A stretch of 64,000 bases of DNA from Rhizobium sp. FY34. GTDB lineage: Bacteria > Pseudomonadota > Alphaproteobacteria > Rhizobiales > Rhizobiaceae. The notes under the pieces were generated by a model. The model searched no databases. It was given only the letters and a program-made list of their open reading frames with translations, and was not told the DNA's origin. The stretch lies in the NCBI RefSeq assembly GCF_005222845.1, contig NZ_STFZ01000014.1, positions 1 through 64,000 of the forward strand, read 5' to 3'. Shown here in pieces: positions 1-7,818 of the stretch; position 1 is the stretch's first letter; every line of letters begins with the position of its first letter. The position numbers and the translations under genes were made by a program.

Positions 1-87
1 GCATCGGCACCGGCGACCCGTGCGCCGCAACTGCGCAGCCAGGGCAATGCTGCCGTGGCAAGCGCACAGGACTGGGAAGAGTTCTGA
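1..87 (+). CDS. 3' end of a methyl-accepting chemotaxis protein (partial)
   Basis: Only the last 28 codons are in the window; frame 1 is open from base 1 to the TGA at 85-87. The peptide is low-complexity (Ala, Pro, Gln) and ends in DWEEF. A flexible tail ending in an aromatic-acidic pentapeptide (W-x-x-F) is the CheR/CheB tether found at the C-terminus of many chemoreceptors, including rhizobial ones. The call rests on this tail and on two further chemoreceptor genes nearby. The signalling domain lies outside the window, so the ligand cannot be guessed. Confidence 0.6.
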   Translation, partial: ASAPATRAPQLRSQGNAAVASAQDWEEF

Positions 88-102
88 GGGTTGTGTGGTC
101 AG

Positions 103-885
103 TCAGGCGACGGAGGTCACCTCAAGCAGGCGACCGTCCGGGACCGGGCAGATTGAACCGCATCCACCAATACCGGGAACCAGATAGCGCAGGCAACAGA
201 TGCGGCGGTTTCCGATATACTCGCCTTTGCGGCCATGCGTGACCCGCACCAATCCGCGCATGGGGTTGCGCCAGCCATCCGGCCAGTGGGAAATATCGGT
301 GACGGAGCGTGCCTGGCTGTTGCTTGCACCGTTGGAATTGCGGGCCACCTCGGCAAGGATCCAGGACAGATAGGCACTGGCATTGGTCCAGAGCGTTTTG
401 CGCCCAAGTCTGGAATGGGATGCCATTGCCTCGATCAGCGCGTCGAGATGATCGCGGATTGCGGGGCGTAACCCTTCGAGGATGTCGAGCTTGCCATCCA
501 CATGTCCGGCATGTTTCAGTCTGAAGCCGCGCGGTAGACCGCTCTGTCTGTCGATCAGCATGTCCATATCGTCAAGTGCGAGAGGCAACTGGCGTTGCAG
601 TTCCAGGAGTGCAATCGTCGGCGTGATCAGAAGATTGCTCAAATATTGTAGCGACCAGACCGAAACGATCGCGCGGCGATCGGTTGTCGTCGGATAGCGC
701 GTGGCAAGCCTGTCTATCGCAGCATTGAAACTGCTTTCCTTCAGTAGGTCTCGGCAGGCCATCGCCTCCGTTCCATCGGGGACTTGCAAAAGATGGCGCC
801 CTCTGCAGTAAGCCGAGTAGCGCCGTGCCGTGGCAGCCACGATCAGATCGCCGATATCGCGGCAGGCGGACGGATCAGGGGACAT
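103..885 (-). CDS. FhuF-like siderophore-iron reductase
   Basis: 260 aa. FhuF-family proteins are cytoplasmic [2Fe-2S] reductases that release iron from imported ferric siderophores. The C-terminal cluster motif is visible at about residues 229-245: Cys-Cys, ten residues, Cys, then another Cys (CCLRY...GGCGSIC). The last two cysteines are three residues apart, not two as in E. coli FhuF. No TonB receptor or siderophore ABC genes lie beside it; it ends 15 bp from the stop of the upstream chemoreceptor fragment and converges with it. The N-terminal part is less conserved and the start at 885 is the only long option. No clear iron-responsive operator was seen upstream. Confidence 0.75.
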   Translation of the reverse strand: MSPDPSACRDIGDLIVAATARRYSAYCRGRHLLQVPDGTEAMACRDLLKESSFNAAIDRLATRYPTTTDRRAIVSVWSLQYLSNLLITPTIALLELQRQLPLALDDMDMLIDRQSGLPRGFRLKHAGHVDGKLDILEGLRPAIRDHLDALIEAMASHSRLGRKTLWTNASAYLSWILAEVARNSNGASNSQARSVTDISHWPDGWRNPMRGLVRVTHGRKGEYIGNRRICCLRYLVPGIGGCGSICPVPDGRLLEVTSVA

Positions 886-1283
886 ATCGGCTGCCTTTGC
901 TGTGTGTCTTGGGGTGCTGCTTGCCCATTTGGCCAGGGCTTGCGGGCGACGCGAATGCTTTCGGTCTCAAACATGTGTCGGTTTGTCAACTTTAATTCTC
1001 GCACAATTGTTTTTGCGCGCAACACGCCTGTCTCAACCAAATATTAAATCTTCCTGGGGGTGCAGCGTTCGGCAACCTCTATGCGGGTTGACGCGACTCA
1101 GATGCTGGTTCAAGTCTGTAACGGTAATTATGCGAAGCTTGCGTGCATAGCGTTACTGAAGTCACCCTCTGTTATGAGGGTGCCTTGGCGTATAAGCTGC
1201 ATTATGCGAATCAGAATCGCGTGCGGCTTTCCGCGTGAAGATCGATAGGCGGAGGACGCTCCGCAGGACAGGGGATTGCGTCA
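886..1283. promoter_or_regulatory. Divergent fhuF/repA intergenic region with two hairpins in the repA leader
   Basis: About 400 bp without a gene. It must hold the repABC promoter (plus) and the fhuF-like promoter (minus). Two perfect inverted repeats precede repA: CACCCTC/GAGGGTG at 1163-1169/1176-1182 (6-nt loop), and GCGGAG/CTCCGC at 1249-1254/1259-1264 (GACG loop), the latter ending 19 bp before the repA ATG. Either could be the RepA/RepB operator or an mRNA leader structure. A 10-bp palindrome TTGCGCGCAA lies at 1013-1022. I could not assign a convincing -35/-10 pair. No 16-bp repABC-type parS (GTT-N4-GC-N4-AAC) was found here. Confidence 0.4.
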
Positions 1284-2543
1284 ATGGCGCGTAACACGGC
1301 AAAGATTTCGACAGCACAGGGGGCAGGTGAGCCACGCCAGACCGCCGATGCCACGATTGCGGCCGATGCTCAGGCTTTGTCGGAACAGTTGAAGGCCATG
1401 CGGGAGCGTCTTTTCCCGCCGACCGCCAGTAAGACCCTGCGGGCTTTTTCTTCCGGCGAGGCTGCAAAGCTGATCGGCGTGTCCGATGGCTATCTTCGTC
1501 AGTTGTCGCTGGCAGGCGAGGGCCCGCAGCCGGAGACCGGTGCCGGTGGCCGACGCTTCTATTCGCTGGCGGACATCAATGCCCTGCGCCACCATCTGGC
1601 CGATCAGGCGCTTGCCAAGGGCAATATTGCCAAGGCCCGCTCCTATCTGCCCAGACGCAATGCAGCCGGCGGCGAGCATATGCAGGTCATATCGGTGACC
1701 AATTTCAAGGGCGGTTCCGGCAAGACGACATCTGCCGTGCATCTTGCCCAATATCTGGCGCTCAGTGGCCACCGCGTGCTGGCCATTGATCTCGATCCGC
1801 AGGCCTCGCTGTCTGCGCTGTTTGGCTATCAGCCGGAGCTGGATCTGACCGGCAATGATACGCTCTATGGTGCGATCCGCTATGATGCGGATGTGCGCCC
1901 GCTCTCCGATATCATCCGGGGCACCTATTTCCCCGGTCTCGATATCGTGCCGGGCAATATCGAGCTGCAGGAATTCGAGCATGAGACGCCGCAGGCATTG
2001 GCGCGGCGCCAGAGCGGCCAGGATTCCGGCCCGCTATTCTTTGCCCGCATTCAGGAAACATTGAAAACCGTCGCCGATGACTATGACGTTGTGGTGATCG
2101 ATTGCCCGCCGCAACTGGGCTATCTGACACTCTCGGCACTCTGCGCCTCGACATCGGTGGTCGTGACTGTCCATCCGCAAATGCTCGACGTCGCATCGAT
2201 GAACCAGTTTCTGTTCATGACATCGGATCTGCTATCGGTTGTGCGTGAAGCCGGCGGCACGCTTAACTTCGACTTTTTGCGCTATCTGGTGACCCGTTTC
2301 GAACCCAATGATGGACCGCAAACGCAGATCGTCGGCTTCATGCGCTCGCTGTTCGGCGATCGCGTGCTGACGGCACCCATGCTGAAATCGACGGCGGTTT
2401 CGGATGCAGGTCTCACCAAGCAGACGCTCTATGAAGTCGGCCGGGAGAATTTTACGCGCGCGACCTATGATCGCGCTCTGGAGGCGATGAACGCCGTCAA
2501 TCAGGAAGTTGAAGTGCTGATCCATGCGGCCTGGGGCTGGTAA
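1284..2543 (+). CDS. repA: RepA, ParA-family partition ATPase of repABC replicon
   Basis: 419 aa, a normal length for RepA of repABC plasmids. Residues 55-100 look like a winged/MerR-type helix-turn-helix that binds the operon's operator. The deviant Walker A motif KGGSGKTT is at 142-149, followed by a ParA fold with the Walker A' aspartate region (LAIDLDPQAS) and the later VVIDCPPQLG motif. RepA works with RepB to segregate the replicon and, in this family, represses its own operon. It is first in repA-repB-repC. The start at 1284 sits just downstream of a GGGG-type ribosome-binding site and a leader hairpin. Confidence 0.96.
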   Translation: MARNTAKISTAQGAGEPRQTADATIAADAQALSEQLKAMRERLFPPTASKTLRAFSSGEAAKLIGVSDGYLRQLSLAGEGPQPETGAGGRRFYSLADINALRHHLADQALAKGNIAKARSYLPRRNAAGGEHMQVISVTNFKGGSGKTTSAVHLAQYLALSGHRVLAIDLDPQASLSALFGYQPELDLTGNDTLYGAIRYDADVRPLSDIIRGTYFPGLDIVPGNIELQEFEHETPQALARRQSGQDSGPLFFARIQETLKTVADDYDVVVIDCPPQLGYLTLSALCASTSVVVTVHPQMLDVASMNQFLFMTSDLLSVVREAGGTLNFDFLRYLVTRFEPNDGPQTQIVGFMRSLFGDRVLTAPMLKSTAVSDAGLTKQTLYEVGRENFTRATYDRALEAMNAVNQEVEVLIHAAWGW

Positions 2544-2549
2544 CCCCAG
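2531..2549 (+). repeat. Hairpin across the repA stop codon
   Basis: CTGGGG (2531-2536) and CCCCAG (2544-2549) are perfect inverted repeats separated by 7 nt that include the repA stop. The hairpin ends just before the repB ribosome-binding site (AAGGA, about 2553). It could modulate translation from repA into repB. This is structural observation only. Confidence 0.35.
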
Positions 2550-2562
2550 CGGGAAGGATAAC

Positions 2563-3603
2563 ATGATGGCTGGTAGCCGGAAAAACGAACTGAAGGCCTT
2601 GTTTGCTGGCGGGCTCCCGCCTGCGGCTCCTTCACCTGCGCCCACGCCTGCGCCTGAGCGTAAGGACGTGGCAGCCGTTGCGCGCAGTTCGTCCGGTGCG
2701 ATCAAGGCCATGGGCCTGTCGCTCGGTTCGATTGCCAAGGATGCCGAGGAGGTTCGCGTGCTGCGCCAGGCCTTGAGCGAAGGCGAGCGCGTCATCTCGG
2801 TGCTGCCGGAACATATCGAGGCCTCGTTTGTCGAAGATCGCTTGGAACTGGCGGATCGCGATGATGAGGATTTTTCAGCGCTGGTGGACAGTATCCGCGA
2901 GGGCGGCCAGCAGGTTCCTGTGCTGCTGCGTCCACATCCGTCCAAAGAGGGCGTCTACCAGACGGCCTATGGCCATCGCCGTATTCGTGCGGCCAAGCGC
3001 CTGGGGATTGCGGTCAAAGCGGTCATCCGGCCGCTGTCCGATGATGAACTGGTTCTGGCACAGGGCAAGGAAAATGCCGAGCGGCGCAACCTATCCTTCA
3101 TCGAGCGCGCCATTTTTGCCCGCAACCTCTCCCAGCGCGGTTTTGACCGCAAGGTGATCGGCGAGGCGCTTTCGGTGCAGAAAAGCGAGCTATCGCGCCT
3201 GATGCAGGTGGTTGAGGCTGTGCCGGAGCGCTACGTGCGCCTGATTGGCGCTGCACCGAAGGCCGGACGCGACCGGTGGATGAAGCTTGGCGAATTGCTG
3301 CAGGGCAAGGATTTGCAGCTTAAGGCTGATCAGGTGGTTTCTGATCGCCGGTTTCTTGCATCCGACAGTGACCAGCGTTTCCAGCTGGTCTTCGACCGGT
3401 TGTCGGCTGTACCGGAAAAACCTGTGGCATTGGCTGAGGACCTGAAGGACAGCGCTGGGCGGATTTTCGCGCGTATGAAGCGCGACGGTCGCACAGCCCG
3501 CATAGATTTTGCCGCCAATATCGATCCGGCCTTCCTCGACGAGGCTATGGAGCTATTGGCTGAGCGCTACGAATTGTTCTTGTCGTCCCGCAAGACCGGG
3601 TAA
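2563..3603 (+). CDS. repB: RepB, ParB-family partition protein
   Basis: 346 aa from the ATG at 2563, which has an AAGGA site a few bases upstream; a second ATG (2566) is equally spaced, while an in-frame ATG at 2524 lies inside repA with no such signal. Its ParB/Spo0J-type N-terminal domain carries the box with YGHRRIRAAKRLG, then ENAERRNLSFIERA and a helix-turn-helix around SVQKSELSRLMQV. The C-terminal part is the RepB-specific domain. RepB binds centromere-like parS sites and stimulates RepA. It is 19 bp downstream of repA in the same operon. Confidence 0.95.
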   Translation: MMAGSRKNELKALFAGGLPPAAPSPAPTPAPERKDVAAVARSSSGAIKAMGLSLGSIAKDAEEVRVLRQALSEGERVISVLPEHIEASFVEDRLELADRDDEDFSALVDSIREGGQQVPVLLRPHPSKEGVYQTAYGHRRIRAAKRLGIAVKAVIRPLSDDELVLAQGKENAERRNLSFIERAIFARNLSQRGFDRKVIGEALSVQKSELSRLMQVVEAVPERYVRLIGAAPKAGRDRWMKLGELLQGKDLQLKADQVVSDRRFLASDSDQRFQLVFDRLSAVPEKPVALAEDLKDSAGRIFARMKRDGRTARIDFAANIDPAFLDEAMELLAERYELFLSSRKTG

Positions 3604-3706
3604 GGGCAGGGGGGGCCCGACAACGCGGCTCCCTGGACGACAGAGACAGCGCCGCCCCTTGCGGGACGGTATCTTAGACGACGATCTGAAAGGAAATCGA
3701 GAGCAA

Positions 3707-3758
3707 GAAAAAAGGCCTCCAAAACGTCACCATTCCGGAAGCCCTCTTCAATGTAGCA
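3707..3758 (-). ncRNA. Counter-transcribed RNA (ctRNA / incA-type) controlling repC
   Basis: The 278-bp repB-repC gap carries on the minus strand the features of the antisense RNA known from repABC plasmids. A terminator stem GGCTTCC (3743-3737) pairs with GGAGGCC (3720-3714) including one G-U, with a 16-nt loop, and is followed by TTTTTT (3713-3708). Upstream a TTGACT -35 box lies at 3792-3787 (an overlapping TTGACG at 3786-3781 is an alternative); the -10 is weak. This predicts an RNA of about 50 nt, the usual size. In the family it pairs with the repC leader and limits repC expression, giving copy control and incompatibility. Exact ends are inferred. Confidence 0.75.
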
Positions 3759-3881
3759 ATGAGAGAGAATCACTTCCTCGCGTCAAAGTCAAGAGTCGGC
3801 GGCATTTTTGCCGTTTCCGGCCGCTTATTTTATCGCCCATGATGTCGTTGCGGACCCGCTTGCCTCCGAATGGAGACGACC

Positions 3882-5087
3882 ATGGTCGAAAGAATGGCAA
3901 CGACGCCTTTTGGCGGCGCGCCTTTGCGCGCGAAAAATTTCGCCCTCATGACGGAAGTCGAGCGGCGTCAGGAAAAACTGCGCAGCGGTGATGGTGGTAA
4001 CGACACCGGTACGGCAGAAAAATGGCAGCTCATCCGCGCGCTGACGGAAGCGCGTGAGGTTTATGGTTTGTCGGATCGGTCGATCGCGGTTCTGGAGGCT
4101 CTGACAAGCTTTCATCCACAGCGTCAGCTCGACGGTAAATCTCCTTTGATCGTATTCCCGTCCAATGCAGAACTTTCCATCCGCTGCCGTGGCATGTCGC
4201 CGGCGACGCTGCGCCGGCATATTGCAGCTTTGGTCGATACGGGCTTCATTTTCCGTCGCGACAGTGCCAATGGCAAGCGTTATTGCCGCCGGGATAATCG
4301 TGGTCAGGTTGAGAACGCTTTCGGCTTCGATCTGGCGCCACTGGCGCTACGCGCCGCGGAAGTATTTACCCATGCAGAAGCGGCACGTGAGCGCGCCAAG
4401 CGCCTGAGCAAGCTGCGCGGAGAGATTACGCTGCACCTGCGCGACATTGCCAAGACCATCGAGGCTGGCTTTGTCGAAGGCCGCAAGGGGGACTGGGATA
4501 CCTTCTCGCTTCGGTTGGCAGAATTGTCCGGTCGGATTCCCCGCAATGGCGACATCATCGACTTCGTTAGCCGTTGCGAGGAACTCCTGCGCTTGCGGGC
4601 TGAGGTGGAAAATGCCTACCTCAATGCGATGTCAAAGGAAGAAATGAGCGCCAATGACTCCGTTTTTGAGCGCCATATTCAGAATTCAAATACAGACCCA
4701 TCAATTGAATTAAACGGCATAGAACAAAATACCCAGCGCACCTCATCCCCTCCTCACAAACTGGAGCGGAAGTCTGTCGGTATCGGCCTGCATGATTTCC
4801 TGAAGTCTTGCCCGCAGATCGCTGACTATGCCCGCGATGGCATCAAGACCTGGGCCGACGTTGTCGCGGCCGCCGAAATTGTCCGATCGATGCTGGGTAT
4901 AAGTCCAAGTGCGTGGTCGGCGGCCCGCGCCGCCATGGGGGATGTCGATTCAGCAATCGTGATTTCCGCCATCCTGGAACGTGCGGAACATATCCGCTCG
5001 CCCGGTGGCTACCTGCGTGATCTGACACGGAAGGCGGAAAACGGTCGCTTCTCGATTCATCCCATGCTTAAGGCCTTGAAGGAATAA
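3882..5087 (+). CDS. repC: RepC, replication initiator
   Basis: 401 aa from the ATG at 3882, preceded by GGAG at 3872-3875 (6-nt spacing); an in-frame ATG at 3870 would start before that site and is less likely. RepC is the essential initiator of repABC plasmids and its origin lies within its own coding sequence. The N-terminal two thirds (about residues 1-255) is the conserved winged-helix DNA-binding part; residues about 300-395 form the second conserved domain. They are joined by a variable, AT-rich linker. It is 278 bp downstream of repB because of the ctRNA region. Confidence 0.95.
   Translation: MVERMATTPFGGAPLRAKNFALMTEVERRQEKLRSGDGGNDTGTAEKWQLIRALTEAREVYGLSDRSIAVLEALTSFHPQRQLDGKSPLIVFPSNAELSIRCRGMSPATLRRHIAALVDTGFIFRRDSANGKRYCRRDNRGQVENAFGFDLAPLALRAAEVFTHAEAARERAKRLSKLRGEITLHLRDIAKTIEAGFVEGRKGDWDTFSLRLAELSGRIPRNGDIIDFVSRCEELLRLRAEVENAYLNAMSKEEMSANDSVFERHIQNSNTDPSIELNGIEQNTQRTSSPPHKLERKSVGIGLHDFLKSCPQIADYARDGIKTWADVVAAAEIVRSMLGISPSAWSAARAAMGDVDSAIVISAILERAEHIRSPGGYLRDLTRKAENGRFSIHPMLKALKE
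4660..4735 (+). other. AT-rich stretch inside repC, candidate oriV
   Basis: Within otherwise GC-rich repC, the stretch from about 4660 to 4735 is markedly AT-rich (for example TTCAGAATTCAAATAC and CAATTGAATTAAAC). In studied repABC plasmids the replication origin maps to such an AT-rich region in the middle of repC. The position here, around codons 260-285, fits. Function is inferred from that precedent. Confidence 0.45.
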
Positions 5088-5110
5088 GCAACGGTTTGTT
5101 TGCCGGCGTA

Positions 5111-5132
5111 TCAGGCGCGGCGTCGCGCCTGA
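5111..5132. terminator. Hairpin between convergent repC and globin chemoreceptor gene
   Basis: TCAGGCGCG (5111-5119) and CGCGCCTGA (5124-5132) form a 9-bp stem with a GCGT loop, 24 bp after the repC stop; it includes the stop codon of the convergent chemoreceptor gene. There is no T-run, so termination is plausible but not certain. Confidence 0.35.
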
Positions 5133-6610
5133 TGGGGCTGGTATTGCTGGCGCGTGCTTGTTTTGAAGCGCGACAGCAATTCGAAAAGGCCGCTGCTGAT
5201 GCCAACCAGGTTCTGCGTAGAGGCGCTGGTTTCTTCCATCAGCGCAGCGTTGCGCTGGGTGATCTGGTCCATGCTGCGGATGGCATTGTTGATCTCGTCG
5301 ATGCCTGAGGATTGTTCCTTGGCCGAGCGGGCGATCCAGGTGATATGCTCGCTGATCGTGTTGACGCGGTCACCAATGGTCACAAGTGCCTCGCCGGTTC
5401 TGTTGACGAGGTTCACCCCTCGGTTCACATCGTTGGAAGATTGATCGATCAATTCCTTGATTTCCTTGGCAGCAGCAGCCGAGCGCTGGGCGAGTTCGCG
5501 CACTTCCTGTGCAACAACGGCAAAGCCCTTGCCCTGTTCGCCGGCACGGGCAGCCTCGACGCCAGCATTGAGCGCCAGAAGATTGGTCTGGAAAGCAATC
5601 TCATCGATGGCGCCGATGATCTGGGTCATCTTGCGGGATGATTGTTCGATATCACCCATGGCGCCGATGGCTTCCTGAACCACCTTTCCGGATCGGATGG
5701 TTTCTTCGGCCGATTCCTGCACGATGGAGTGCACTTCGCTGGTGCGCTTGGTGGCAGCGGCCGAGATCGTGGTGATTTCCTCGAGTGCCGCTGCGGTCTG
5801 TTCCAGGGCAGAGGCCTGCTGTTCGGTCCGCTTGGCCATGTCGTCGGCAGCGGAGGATATGCCGCCCACTTCTGCTCGGACCTGTTCGACTGCGGCAAAG
5901 ATCTCCAGCATGGCCGAATTGAGTTCGGTTACCGACAGATTGTAGTTGGTCTTGATTTTCTCAAATTCCGGGGAAAGCTGATGGCTGACCTGTGCTGTGA
6001 GATCACGGCCGGCGAGATTGCGTAGCGCGCTATCCAGCGCTTCAAGCGCAGTCTGCTGCTCCTGCGTCGCCTTTGCCTTTTCGTTTTCCACGCGTGTGCG
6101 TTCTGATGCAAGGACATCGAGATAGATCGAGATGCCATAGTCCATATCGACCAGTGCCGCCTTGATCACTGCACTGATTTGTTCCTGGACGGCCTTTGCC
6201 TTTTTCTCTACGAAGAAACCCTTCAGCTCGGATGCGATGACGGCTTTGACGATGCCTTCGATGATGAGTGCGTAGCCGCCGATATACCAGCGCGGTTCAA
6301 GCCCAAGACGGGCATGCGTGCGCCCGACGGTCGAGACGGCGTCCACATAGGCTTCGTCATATTTGCCAGAGGCGATTGCACCCCAGTGCTTTTCCTGGCG
6401 TCCCTTGGCATGGGCAATATGCTGGGGGTTCGAAAAGAAGGAGGCCGTGTGCGGGTGTTTGCTCGCCTTCTCATAGAAGGAATCCAGCGCGGGCCCTATC
6501 GATTGCTTGATTGTTTGTTGCATGTCGGAGAGGGTACGGCGTTCGGCGTCTCCTAGTCCCACGAATGCCAGGCGTTCGTTCAACTGCTTGAGGGTATCCG
6601 TGGTCGACAT
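5111..6610 (-). CDS. Globin-coupled (HemAT-like) methyl-accepting chemotaxis protein
   Basis: 499 aa from the ATG at 6610, which has GGAG 6-9 nt upstream; an in-frame ATG at 6622 overlaps that site. Residues about 10-150 form a protoglobin-type heme domain: His75 in EKHWGAI is the expected proximal heme ligand, and the GLEPRWYIGGY segment is typical of globin-coupled sensors. There are no membrane segments. Residues about 230-480 form the MCP signalling domain with the conserved hairpin tip ([14 protein letters not shown]). Such proteins sense O2 (or other gases) and control CheA for aerotaxis. The C-terminus ends in RRRA with no CheR pentapeptide. The gene is convergent with repC. Confidence 0.92.
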   Translation of the reverse strand: MSTTDTLKQLNERLAFVGLGDAERRTLSDMQQTIKQSIGPALDSFYEKASKHPHTASFFSNPQHIAHAKGRQEKHWGAIASGKYDEAYVDAVSTVGRTHARLGLEPRWYIGGYALIIEGIVKAVIASELKGFFVEKKAKAVQEQISAVIKAALVDMDYGISIYLDVLASERTRVENEKAKATQEQQTALEALDSALRNLAGRDLTAQVSHQLSPEFEKIKTNYNLSVTELNSAMLEIFAAVEQVRAEVGGISSAADDMAKRTEQQASALEQTAAALEEITTISAAATKRTSEVHSIVQESAEETIRSGKVVQEAIGAMGDIEQSSRKMTQIIGAIDEIAFQTNLLALNAGVEAARAGEQGKGFAVVAQEVRELAQRSAAAAKEIKELIDQSSNDVNRGVNLVNRTGEALVTIGDRVNTISEHITWIARSAKEQSSGIDEINNAIRSMDQITQRNAALMEETSASTQNLVGISSGLFELLSRFKTSTRQQYQPHQARRRA

Positions 6611-6844
6611 CCGCTTCTCCATTCGACTTACTTGCGCAATTTCTCACATAGGTTGGAATTTAGGGATTAATCATTAAAATTAACTTACATTTGGTGGTAC
6701 CGTACATTTGCTTCCCTTAAAGCTTGTGCTGATCTTCCATCCGTTGGCTCTGCGTGTCCCGAATAAAGGTGACATTTCGGGTGTCCTATTTACCGGTCGT
6801 CAATCTTTGACCCCGCTAAATGTGACAAACACTTCGGGTGCATT

Positions 6845-7576
6845 ATGTTGAACCAACCTCTTTTCCGCCGCGCCGATAATCTCGATCAATTCGTTGATCT
6901 GGCCTCTGTCCCGCGTCACCGTTTCATCCATAACAATGCCCATATCGCCCGGCTGCGTCGGGCGGTGGAGTTTGATTATGTGATGGTGAGCGGTCTTGAT
7001 ATCGATCGCTACCGCTTCGGGTCGGCGCAATCGATCGATACCGATTTCCCCCCTGCATTTCTGGACGCCTATTATTCGGAAAAATTCCACCTGAGCGATC
7101 CCTTCGTGCTGGCCTCGCGCGAGGCAGAGGGTGTTGTCACCGAAAGCGTTGTGCTGAAGGGCGTTGTGCTGAGTGAACGCCTCGCCTATCTTCTGGATAC
7201 GTTCAACATTCGCAATCGCACGCTGTTTCCCATTCGCCGTGGCCAGGAAGTCTATGGCTGTGTCGGATTTACCCGCGCCACGCCCTTCGATGACGATGAA
7301 CTGGCCTTTCTGGGTGCCGTCGCCCAATCGACCCATACGGTCATCACCCAGCCTCTGATGGAGCGTTTCGCCGCCTCCGCACTTCGGCTATCGCCCGGTG
7401 AGATTACCTGTCTGAGGCTTGCGTCGGCAGGTCTTACCAGCGACCAGATCGCCACGCAGAGCGGCTATCAGATCGACACGGTAAACACTTACATCAAGAA
7501 CGCCTCCAAGAAGGTCGGAGCGACGAACCGAACCCAGGCTATAGCAGAGGCCATTCGCAGGCGGTTGATTGACTGA
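6845..7576 (+). CDS. LuxR-family regulator with autoinducer-binding-like domain (solo)
   Basis: 243 aa. The N-terminal part (about 20-165) resembles the autoinducer-binding domain, including the Y-x-x-x-x-x-L-S-D-P segment that contains the invariant Asp of LuxR/TraR proteins. The C-terminal part (about 180-240) is a LuxR helix-turn-helix (LSPGEITCLRLASAGLTSD...VNTYIKNASKKVGATNR). No luxI-type synthase occurs in the window, so if it binds acyl-homoserine lactones it is a solo receptor. It could instead sense a different small molecule or act in motility control. It lies between two chemoreceptor genes. The ribosome-binding site is weak. Confidence 0.8.
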   Translation: MLNQPLFRRADNLDQFVDLASVPRHRFIHNNAHIARLRRAVEFDYVMVSGLDIDRYRFGSAQSIDTDFPPAFLDAYYSEKFHLSDPFVLASREAEGVVTESVVLKGVVLSERLAYLLDTFNIRNRTLFPIRRGQEVYGCVGFTRATPFDDDELAFLGAVAQSTHTVITQPLMERFAASALRLSPGEITCLRLASAGLTSDQIATQSGYQIDTVNTYIKNASKKVGATNRTQAIAEAIRRRLID

Positions 7577-7818
7577 TTGTCTGCCTATTGTGTACTCATT
7601 TGCTAATAAAGTGTGTGATGGTGATAATCCGGGAATTGAATTTTACGCTTGTTTAAGTTCACCGATGCAAAATTGGTCTATGCAGGTGATCCGCGTGTGA
7701 TCTTGCAATGGGCATGACGCCTGTCGGTTCTCTCAATGCCCAATTTCTGGACAACGACAGTCGAGTGCCTATCACCCAGACGGTGGGACCGCATTGCGTT
7801 CGTCCGTTCGGAGACTTC

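Noticed and set aside
1013..1022. TTGCGCGCAA palindrome considered as part of a parS site
   Set aside because: The flanking GTT/AAC are asymmetric (15 bp rather than the 16-bp pattern with central GC), so it does not fit the repABC centromere consensus.
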